Positions 52,387-63,192 of a DNA stretch of 64,000 nt are shown piece by piece. Source of the stretch: Rugalucina vietnamica. Lineage: Eukaryota; Mollusca; Bivalvia; Lucinida; Lucinidae. The notes below the pieces were generated by a model. The model was not told where the DNA came from and did not search any database. It worked only from the letters and a program-made list of their open reading frames with translations. Position numbers and translations under genes: made by a program. Where the stretch lies: the NCBI GenBank assembly GCA_964017185.1, contig OZ024874.1:15247957-15311956 (forward strand), given 5' to 3'. Numbering within the stretch: position 1 is the stretch's first letter; each line of letters opens with the position of its first letter.

Positions 52387-52690
52387 AATTGACAAGGGAC
52401 AAAATTATAAACTCATAAGCTACACTTTGAAATTTATTGCGTAGAAATGGACTTAACGTAACATATAATACACTTAACATTTGACATTTACAAAGTTACA
52501 CATATATTTTTAATATTGGTTGCAAATTGGCAGGAAATTTAAAACTCTGAAAAAAAAAAAAGAACATGAACTAGTGTGTATTAAATCAGTTCAAAACTTA
52601 TATTCACTAAGCAACACTCATGTTCTTTTTAAGATGGACTAGACTTGGTTTTGTTGCATTGCATAAGCTATCAAACATTTTTGACCAACA
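52387..52690. other. No recognised feature
   Basis: AT-rich spacer with a 12-A run. Confidence 0.4.
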
Positions 52691-52691
52691 G

Positions 52692-52786
52692 TACACCCCA
52701 GCGGGCACATGGCGTCAGAATGACGTCATATCAACGTCGATGCGACGTTGATATGACGTCGATCTGACGTCATGTGCCTGCTGGGA
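52692..52786. repeat. 95-bp near-perfect palindrome with TGACGTCA words
   Basis: CCCAGCGGGCACATGGCGTC at the left pairs with GACGTCATGTGCCTGCTGGG at the right; inner ATATCAACGTCGATGCGACGTTGATAT is also palindromic. It has several ATGACGTCAT-like steps. Resembles very short palindromic MITEs known from marine animals. Confidence 0.85.
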
Positions 52787-53080
52787 CTACATAAGATGGC
52801 AAGAAGCTAAACATTTTAGAGTTAAGATGTTGGTGGATCTTATTTTTCTACATGGACAAAGCAAATACCCTGATCGATGTTATTGCTACAAAGAAGTTGT
52901 CTGTGTTACCTTTTGCATGAGGCATGCTTACTGAGTGAAATTATTTCTAAGTGTCATAAGTTGCAACTGCTTTGCTATGAAATGTAATTTATACTACTTG
53001 GAAGTTGGGAATGTCCTTATATTTTGGCCAACGATTCCAGCCAAAATTGATCCAATTTGGTAATGTGACCATAAAATGAT

Positions 53081-53242
53081 CCACTTCGTGAGAAAACCGG
53101 ATTTTTGCATATGCAAAAACGGTCGCAGATCATCAGAGCGCCTTTTTTTTGGCTTAAATTTGACATTCCAAGCTTCTAGCCTTCTATGACCGTACAGTAT
53201 GCGTCTGCCTCAGACCAGTTTTCTCGCATCTCGGCTCAAATG
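53081..53242. mobile_element. Palindromic MITE family D, shortened
   Basis: CACTTCGTGAGAAAACCGG at the left, TTTTCTCGCATCTCGGCTCA at the right; the central palindrome is mostly deleted. Confidence 0.78.
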
Positions 53243-53272
53243 TGACAGATCAAAGCCACTGATGTTTAAAAT

Positions 53273-53492
53273 TGAGCTGCCTCATGAGAAAACCAACAAT
53301 CTGCATATGCAAAACCAAAGGCGCAGATCAGCTTCGCAGTAACTGCAAAGCTGATCAGTGCCTTTGTTTTCGCTACAGGGATAGTATAATTCCTCTACTT
53401 TCTAAATCCAATATTTCCAGCCTCCAGCCATCTTCAGTGACTGAACAGCCTTGTATGTGTCGGACCTGTTTTCTCATGACGTGGCTCATTTG
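53273..53492. mobile_element. Palindromic MITE family D, complete
   Basis: TGAGCTGCCTCATGAGAAAA / TTTTCTCATGACGTGGCTCA; centre GATCAGCTTCGCAGTAACTG then CAAAGCTGATC. Confidence 0.9.
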
Positions 53493-53558
53493 TATGAATT
53501 TACTTAAGTTGGACTGTCTGCTTGTTTTGTCAATTAAAATTTTGATGAAAATCTTCTT

Positions 53559-53652
53559 AGCAAACAGAATAGCTCCAGATGGGACGCCGCATACTGCATA
53601 CTGCGGCATCACATCTGGGGCTATGCTATTTGCCTATGTCCCACTAAAAGGA
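53559..53652. repeat. Short palindromic repeat family E, copy 2
   Basis: TTAGCAAACAGAATAGCTCC pairs with GGGGCTATGCTATTTGCC; the inner GACGCCGCAT...GCGGCATCACATC hairpin is also present. It matches 40327-40434. Confidence 0.75.
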
Positions 53653-53794
53653 CCCAGGCTTATATGGATTAAAATTGTATGAATTTACTCAGTGCTGAAA
53701 GTTGGACTGCCTGGTTGAATTTTTGTCAAGCTATAGGAGTCCTATCTCAAGCTTTCTAGTTTTAAGCAAGTTCAGACAAAAAATCTTTTTTGTT

Positions 53795-53860
53795 TGAATT
53801 GATGCTTAGCGTCCCAGTCAACAGTTAATGACCATGTCGGGATGCTGCCTCCATTTTATG
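53795..53860 (-). repeat. SINE 3'-end fragment, minus strand
   Basis: GCTTAGCGTCCCAGTCAACA and GACCATGTCGGGATGC are the reverse of the SINE tail seen at 21200-21240. Confidence 0.65.
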
Positions 53861-54064
53861 GGACTTTTACCCAAAACTAGGATGCCATGACATCCAAAAA
53901 GTGCTTCGAATAATCTGCACAGCTATAGAGAAACTTTTAACAGGCTTCTTGAAATTTCAAACTAAAGTTTTTATTCAAACTCTGCAAAACAGACCCATAA
54001 AATAAAAGCAACCTCTCGACATGAACATAGCTGTTGACTATTACATTAAGCAACAAATCCATCA

Positions 54065-54245
54065 GGAAAACATGTCATTGTGATGTATACCCCCTTGAAC
54101 CCCACTTTTATATAGAACAAATGGGGTTTCCAGGGGTATACATATTGTTCTTATTTTTGCTCAAAGACATAGATTGTGGGTACTCGTTAGAACCGCCTTT
54201 TTCATTTTTTTACAGATGAAAAAATTTCCATATATTGCATGGGCA
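54065..54245. repeat. Dispersed repeat family F, copy 1
   Basis: GTATACCCCCTTGAACCCCA, AATGGGGTTTCCAGGGGTAT and TTGTGGGTACTCGTTAGAAC recur in inverse order and orientation at 61385-61530. Confidence 0.75.
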
Positions 54246-54392
54246 TTAGTTTTCTCAATGAACAAGCAAAACGTTTGAACTTCAAGGTTCAAAATGTTTT
54301 TAGATGGTCTGAGTATTCTTTCACTTTATGAAATTACAGTAGAAACGTATAAATAATTCCTCTAAAGACGATTTTCAAAACAATGTTGAGAA

Positions 54393-54509
54393 TTATTTAA
54401 GTCGTTGTGTAACATTGGCGAGGGCCACAGCAAAGGCCTGTATGGCTGTAAACGGATACTGGAAATCTAGGGTGTAGGCGTTGCTGTCTATACGACCAAA
54501 CTGCATCAC
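54393..54509 (-). CDS. TULP4: TULP4 last exon (38 codons plus stop)
   Basis: Acceptor TGTGTTTCCAG; encodes [20 protein letters not shown] then [18 protein letters not shown]. The tubby-family C-terminal helix ends at the stop, as in vertebrate TULP4. A possible poly(A) signal on the minus strand (AATAAA near 53970) is not verified. Confidence 0.9.
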   Translation of the reverse strand: MMQFGRIDSNAYTLDFQYPFTAIQAFAVALANVTQRLK

Positions 54510-57500
54510 CTGGAAACACAAAATACGCAGTTTTAAACAAATATTTTGAAAATAAATAAAAACCATCATGCGTCTGAACACAGTCCTGTATATAATTATA
54601 ATCATACTGTATGTCAAAATTGACCTTTAGACACTACCATAAATCTGATGATTTTCGGGTCACTAATATAACTTCAAGCGCCTATGGTCTGAAGACGTAT
54701 GCACTCATGATCAACTCTTATGATAGGACTATTTCATTTGTGATGTGAGAAAAACGGTCTTCAGGGTTTCCGACCAGGTCTGACACAACCGACCTGTACA
54801 GTCACAGAAGCAGACTAGATAGAGCTTGAAATTTTGGATATTTGAAGAAGAGAAAAGCTGATCTGCGCCTTTGTTTTCGCATAGGCAAAAATCCGCTTTT
54901 CTCATGATGCAGCTCATTTAATACAGTAAATTAGATTTTGCTATTATTTGTTACCCCTCAAATCACGGTTCTTGCTTATTATAAGAAGTATATTTACTAC
55001 AAACCCTCTTCTAAATATGAAATTTGGAATTTCTGTGACTATAAGGGCCAGTTTGTGTCAGACATGATCAGGAATTCCGAAGGCAGATGCAACTCCATTT
55101 GAGCCGCATCATGAGAAAACAAGTTTTGCCTAGGCAAAAAACAAAGGCGCAGATCTGCACAGCTGATCAGCGCCTTTATTTTCACTACACAGATAGTATA
55201 CTTCCTCTTCTTCTTAACTCCGAAATTTCAGTCTTCTAGCCTTTCATTCCATAGCACAGGTTTATTATAGAAAAGGCTAAAATTTATCCTGCTTATAAAT
55301 GTTAAAATGCCAACAATTGTTGTCATTTTAACATTTATTAGCAGGATGAATTACAGGCTTTGTTGATCTCCAAATGATGTTAACCGTTGAGTGGGACCAA
55401 CAAATCTTTTCTTCAATCACTTGTAAAGCAAAAATTTCATATTATCTTACCTGCTTCCCCTTGAACTCTATCTGGAAGTTCTTGGCTGATTCCTGAGTGA
55501 CCCGGCCACCAAAGTCTAGTTGATAAACTTGACTATTCTCATTCCACAGCGGGGCTTTATTATGCATGGCAAACTGACGACTATACTGACGTGAGACTTG
55601 GCGATCGTCTCCCTTGGTACGAGCTCTCTTCATCTGAAGGAAAGAAGAAATCAAGTGAGCCACAATGTGGGAAATCCGGTGTTCAGGGTTTCCAACCATG
55701 TCTGAAACAAACCAGCCTGTCTCTCAGAACAAGACTAGAAGCTTGAATTGAACCATCCTTGTAGCGAAAACAAAGGCCCTGATCAGCTGTGCAGTTATTG
55801 CACAGCTGATCTGCATCTGTTTTCGCATAGATCTAGTTGATAAACCCAATGGTTCTCATTCCATAGTGAGGCTTTATTATGCATGACAAACTAATGACTG
55901 AACTGCACCGAGACTCAATGATCGTCTCCCTTGGTATGAGCTCGCTTCATCTGAAGGAAAGAGGAAATAAAGTTAGATTAATTATTTTCGAATTGACTAA
56001 TTTAAATTTCTAGCATCTTGATAAGATGACAAGATTGTCTTACATGTAACAAGATCGTCTCACAACCAATGCATTCAAGGAAGAAAATGCGCATATACAT
56101 GTACACAAAAAACATCTCACAGACCAAAGGAAAAGGTTCACGAAAGGTAAAAATCACATGTACACAAAAAATATCTCACAGACCAAAGAACAAGGTTCAT
56201 GAAAGGTAAAAATCACATGTACACAAAAAACATTTCACAGACCAAAGGACAAGGTTCACGAAAGGTAAAAATCGGCCCTGTCTAAGAAATTCATGAAATG
56301 AATAGTAGATGTAGGTGTCCTGTGATCGAAAATGCATTTTTGAAATGTGACATCATTCTCAAGTATTTCTAGCATCATTTTTTTTATTTCTTCTCATTAC
56401 AAATGTATCATACATGACCATTGTCTGTGTCTCTGATCAATTCTCTTATCATGCCAAGAGTAATATTGTTCCCACCCAACGGGGACAAAATGGTCTCAAG
56501 CTGCGTCTATTAGGAGCCATTTGTTGGCTCAACATTGGAGACTAATACATGGAAAATATGAGCTGCATGATGAGAAAACCGGATATTTCATGTGTGGAAA
56601 CAAAGATGCAGATCAGCTGTGCAGTAACTGCACAGCTGATCAGGGCCTTTGTTTTTGCTACCCAGATAGAACAATTCCTCTTCTTGTTAAAACCAAAATT
56701 TTAAGCTTCTAGCCCTCTTCTGCTACTGTACAGGCTGGTTTGTGTCAGACCTGGTCAGAAACCTCGAAAATGTGTTTTCTGGCGTCTTAGCTCAAACGGA
56801 AATATGTCTCAAGATATAACGCTATTAAGATAATGGCTTTGCAACAGAACAAAAAGAGGCGCATCATAAAATCTGCTTACTACATTTATATTGCGAAAAC
56901 AGATGCAGATTAGCTGTGTCATCCACTTCCTCCTAAAATTTGTTTTTCCCTACATTAGAGTTCAGCTCTCTCGGCTGTCTTTAATGCAAATTCAAAGCCT
57001 CTCTGGGGGCTGTACCACCTTCTGTCTGACCCTACCATAAACCTTAGCGGCAGATTTACTTGCACCGTGGCTGAAGTAGCCACAATATCCATCTAGCACT
57101 GGCTAGACAGAGCATTGCATATCACGGAAATGTTTTATTTCATGCAGTGCATCTATTGCAATGTAATTTGGTATTAAATTAAAGTATTGAGATGTAAGCT
57201 TTTAGTGAAATGTAAATGGAATTCCATTTAAGATTAAATTCAATATTCTAATGCACTTGAGAATGTAACGCGACGTCTGATTGGATAACGTCAAAACATT
57301 GCGACGGTATATTCTGCGATATACCGTCGGAAACCCAACGTCATGAGCAACGTCGCTTGTGATTGGTTAACGTCGTATTTTTCGTCGCTGGTGACGCTCA
57401 CGTTTCGCGAAAAACAATGCATTTTTTCGATGTTTATAGATAAAAAGTACATTAGAATGGGGATAACAATATTCAAATTTTTCATTTGGGGTGGTATATC

Positions 57501-60500
57501 GTCGGATATACGGTCGGAAATCATGTTTTACGGCTCCGCTTACGCGTCGCCGTAAAACAAAATTTCCGACCGTATATCCGACGATATACCGCCCAAAATG
57601 AAAAATTTGAATACAGTTATCCCCTAAGTATGTGGTTTGTCAGAAAAGTTCATGGACACCATTAATATTTTCAACAGAAAAAGAGATGCAAGTAAAATGA
57701 ATTTATCAGTTTGTTTTTTTTCAAACATGAGCAAGTTTGACAGGTGCCCTTACGATCTTTTTATTGTCACAGGTGCTGTTCGGAGCATCTGAAAATTGTC
57801 TATGCCACTTGCAAACTAGTCACCAACAAGTGCTGATGCTGTTACTAATTAGTAGCATTTCAATCATAATTATTTATAATATTGTCACTTTTCCTAAACA
57901 AACACACAACTTAATGATTGTTCGTTGTTCTCCACCATCAAATTACGCCACTTTTCAAACAAATCTTTTTCGGACTCGGCTTCTGAACTTTTATTCACAG
58001 GATTCAAACTACACTGCAGCTAATGCTCAAACCTTCGGAATATTAGAAAATGTGTTTATGAGACACTATGCTCCAACAGGTTTAAGACCGCCTCTGTGGC
58101 CAAGTAGTTGACAGTGCTGTTCCTGCACAGCTGATCTGCGCCTTTGTTTTTGCATATGCGAAAATTTGGTTTTCTCAATTAATGTCATGTAGCATATTTC
58201 CCTCTGCAAATCATTTTGGAATTAAAAAAACAACAACTTGGAATTAAGAAAACAACAACAGTCAATGTCTCACTGCATTAAATTTTCTTGTCTTTTCAAG
58301 CAAAAAACCAAAGCTTACTGGAAAGAATTTCATATGGAAGTGAAAATGATCCTAATATCTCATGATTGTCTGGATATTGATGTTGGCGTACAGTAATTAC
58401 ATTGGCGCCTGGACATCTTAGACTTTGTTAGTATTAATGATAGAATGCAAAACTGAGAGGAAAACTAATAAATATAATATAAAACATTTTTCATTCTCAA
58501 CTCGGCTGAGCATGAAAGAGGAAATGCTCATAATTGCTGAAATATCTAAATAAATGGAATTCAAGGTATCGATCACCGAAGCCGTAATTTATCCTGCTAA
58601 TAAATGTTTAACACTCATGAGCAGTATAAAGTTTAGTCTCAGCCTAGTTGAGCATGAAAAAAGTTCTATAACCACAGGGCCTGGTTGGAAACCCTGAAAA
58701 GTTTTTGCATGACACTACTCATTAAGTAACCATGAGAATTGCTGTCAGTCCGTGGTGATTAGAGTCGGAGAAGACGACAGTTCTATAATTAGATTTCAGC
58801 TTGAAAATCTTGTTTTAATTCGGCGGAGAAAAATAAGACGGACTAAAAATTCACTTTGCATAGATTCTTAATGACGAGACAAATTAAGATGACGACATGT
58901 TTTGAATAATGGCTCGTACCGTGGGAGTTACGTCTATGAATAATGTGAGCTGCCGCATGAGAAAACCAACAATCTGTATATGCAAAAAAAAAGGCGCAGA
59001 TCAGCTTCACAGTAACTGCTAAGCTGATCAGTGCCTTTGTTTTCGGTACACAGATAGTACACTTTCTCTACTTTCTAAATCCAAAATTTCCAGCCCATAA
59101 CCATCTTTTGTGACAGCACAGACCGCTTCGTGTCGGACCTGTTCGGAAACCACTTTGTTGGTTTTCTCATGACGCGGCTCACGTAATCAATCTGACGGTA
59201 GCCCATTCATCACTCAACTCACTTTAAAGTCTCTACTTGTAAACGAAATGTACTTTAGGACACAAAGCATAGATCTGTAGTTTGATTTGTTTTGTATAAT
59301 TTCTCTTTTTCTCCTAGTGAGAATGTTTGAAATTGTATAATTTCTCTTCTTATGTGGCATATATGTAAGGCTCACAAACTGGGCCAGTCCCACAAACAGG
59401 GGCAAATCCCACAAACTGGGCCAATCCCACAAACTCGGCTGAAAAATATCTTGAATTTCAACAAACTGGGCCAATTTTCTTTCTGCCTGTGAATTAGCTT
59501 GACGTTACTTTGCGCCCTTTCGATGCCATCTTCATATCAGATTCTGTGACGTCAGCTATCCCATCAAGCATTGAAATTTTGACATTAAACGTGTAACATC
59601 AGTTCAGCGCTTAAAATTGTGTATCCATAACACAGTCAAACATTTGGTCGAATTTCTACAGTGCAATGGTAAAATGGCTGAATAATTTCTAAGTTTTAAG
59701 CAGCATGATATTCTGTTTACCCGGTATTTTGTGTTATAATCAAAAAGTATAAGCTCTAGTGCGAGATTTGTCGACTAATGAATCACTGTTTGTCGGTCAG
59801 TTGTAAAAATGCATCATATTGTACCCAATGAAAAGATTTGCGGACATTTATAATATTGGTCCACTTTGTGGAAATTGGCTCTGAATTTAGCCCTGTATGT
59901 GGGATTGGCCCTGTCTGTGGGATCAAGGATTGTATGTGGGATTGGCCCTGTATTTGGGATTGGCCCTGTATGTGGGATTGGCCCTGTATGTGGGATGTGG
60001 GATTGTATGTGGGATTGGCCCTGTATGTGGGATTGGCCCAGTTTGTGGGACTGGCCCAGTTTGTGAGTCCTACATACACTGTATATAGTTATAGATTTGA
60101 AAGTAGGAATCTAACTCGATTGTTCGATGTCTTGATTTGGAAATTGTGAGATTGTTCGATGTCTTGATTTTACACTCTACCACTCGGCAATTCTGCTTTC
60201 TGCATTGGTATTGAAATTGTTTCTGCTGTTAAAGCACATACATTTTTTTCTAATTCTGCATCAACTGAAACTGTTAGATGATTGAATTTACCGTAAAAAC
60301 CTCTTCCAACAAACGAGCAACCACATGCTAAAATGGTAATGTACACTTCAACCTCATTATAACGCGCCTCATTATAGTGCGGTTTTCAATATAACACGGC
60401 CATGCCATGGCTCCCAAATTGATTATTTTGCTATTTATCTATAGTAAATAACCTCATTATAACATGGTTCACTTACAACACGGTCTGTTTCTATGGACCC

Positions 60501-63160
60501 CAAAGATAGCGTTATAATGAGGTTTGCCCGTATTTTACAACTTATGAAAAACAGACACCTCTGTACACCAAGCATTCGCGAGTTTCATTAATGTTCTGCA
60601 CAGATAGTGTCTACACTACTTTTTACATTCAAAATTCCAAGCATGCTGACCAGATTTTACTGCCTAATAGGCTGGTTTGTGTCTGCTTTTGATGTAATGC
60701 TATTGGTAGGCTTTTTTCTTCAATGCTCGAATCAATCCCTCGACGACAGAGAAACTGAAAGTTGATTATGTAAAGGAGGCAAAAGACTTGTTAATTTTAC
60801 ACCAGATTAGAGTTTAGCACATAGAATGATCTTGCAAAGTGAGAGGTTTGCTAGAAATTACAAGTGCAATTTATCTGCAGCCTAGCATAAAGATATAGGT
60901 CAATCAGTCAAATATTTCTAGATGTTAAAGCTTTCGCATTTTCAAGAATGATTTACATTTTGAGCCGACGTACCACAAAACCAACAATCTGCAAAAACAA
61001 AAAGCGCAGATCAGCTGTGCAGGACTGTACAGCTGACCAGCGCCTTTGTTTTCACTACACGGATTGTACAATACCTCTTAATTTCAAGGTTCTAGCCATC
61101 TTCTGTAGCTGCACAGACCCTGGTTTTCTCACTCCATGAATCATTTGGTTTTCATACAGAAAATTGAGATTGCATGTCTCTTCATTTCAAACACTGGCTT
61201 ATACTTCATGCATGCAAATTTGCAATTTATCACAATGCACCCCCTAATGTTTACCATTATGACTTGAAAATCTGCATCCATTCATTACGAAAACTCACCC
61301 ATGCAGAGAATTTTTCAGCGGTAAAAATTGAAAAAAATTAAAGGAAAATTTTTTGATATTTTTCTTATTTTTGTTCAAAAAGCGCCTCGCCGACGCGGTT
61401 CTAACGAGTACCCACAATCTATGTTTTGAAGCAAAAATAAGAAAAATAGGTATACCCCTGCAAACCCCATTTTCAACAATATAAAAGTGGGGTTTAAGAG
61501 GGTATACATTTCACGGACATGTTTTTCTGATGTAATTCTGCTAGAATCTGTAATTTTATAACATGAAATTTAAATATTTTCCCGGGAGCAATAAGGCTAT
61601 TTATTATTATTAAAAGTTGAAATGTATATATGATTCATGGCTGTAAAACATGCAGATATTAAAAACATTGGAATTTGATTAGCATTGATAGTTCTAAACC
61701 ATCTGACATATTAAACAGAAAAGGTTTATTCCATAAACTTACAATGAGCATCTATAGCAGTGCATTTTTCTTATCAGCTGATATTTGAGCCGCAATGCGA
61801 GAAAACCGGTCTTCGGAATGCGAGAAAACCGGTCTTCGGGGTTTCCCACCAGGTCGGACACTAACCGACCTGTACAGTTACAGAAGCAGGCTAGAAGCTT
61901 GAAATTTCGGATTTAAGAAGAAGAGAATTTGTACAATCCTAGTAGCGAAAACAAATGCGCTGATCAGCTTCACAGTTACTGCGAAGCTGATCTGCGCCTT
62001 TGTTTTCGCAAAGGCAAAATTCGGGTCTTCTCACGACGCGGCTCATTTATTACTGCAGCGAAATAGATAACGATGCGTACTGCGTATGTACGCACGATTT
62101 TTTGCTCTGTACGCATTAAAAATTCAGACCTGTGCTTACCATGTACGCAGTAAAAATCAGTGGTACGCTAACAGTTTTCGGTTTTATGCGTACTCAGATA
62201 AAAATACCTTTAAAATTGTCACAAAATGACAATTTTTCAACCAGTTTTGTCTGGCTGATCTGTCAACAATCGAAAAGTAGTAACAATATTAATGCAGCTT
62301 TGATCGTTCCATATTACATATGCAATATATTATGTATCATCAGTAGCTTTACCATATACATGCTCTCCGTTCAGTATCTCGACCAGACAAATTGTTTATC
62401 AAAGGTTCAATCATGAAGATTAATGATAATCTGTCACTTTGGTTTATTGAATAGGCATTTTGCATCGATTTCTGGTCATTGTTTTCAATTTAAAAACTTG
62501 ATGTATCCATGTTCTACAGCCATCCCAGTCTTTAATGTTTTTCTCGTTTGGTTCTTTTATTATCTATGCACGGGACAAAAGTATAGATTAACATGCCTAA
62601 ATGATAGAATGACATGTAATTACAGGATTATCAACCAGTTTACTTGAATTGTCATACTTGATTCAATGGTCTTTATCCACATGTGTACCTTTATCTATAA
62701 GTTTGATTCTAAAAAATGAGAGGTTAGAATAAGAATTCTCAGAAAACTTGTACACAGTTGTGTTGTCGGTACGCACTGAACATTTATTTTGATGCGTACA
62801 GTACGCATTGTGAAAAATAATTATCTACATCACTGTACTGTATGTATGCACTGTATGTATGCATTCAGAAGATACTGTAAATTCAGCAATTTTCATTAAC
62901 TTTTATTTCGCAAATTTTCTATTTCAAATTATTTGCGAGGACTTGAATTCGCGAACTAGTGTTTGTGAAGTCTTTTTGGCTTACAGAAATTCTTTATTAG
63001 CGAGAGCCTTGAATTTGTGAGGTATCAAATGCACAAATATTCACGAAAATTAGTACTCATGAACATTTCTGACTTACAGTATGGCAAAGGTGAATTATGA
63101 GTGGGACAGTGACTTTTGTAAATCCTTTACAAGCTAAGGGAGTGACCATTTGATTTTTTT

Positions 63161-63192
<32 letters not shown>

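Noticed and set aside
52182-52392. Val-Pro and Thr-Gly repeat frames
   Set aside because: They arise from the (GGGAAC)n stretch in copy B2 and have no start or domain support.
57737-58111. 124-codon plus-strand frame
   Set aside because: No splice context, no recognisable domain, and it lies in an intron of the opposite-strand gene next to MITE remnants; probably chance.
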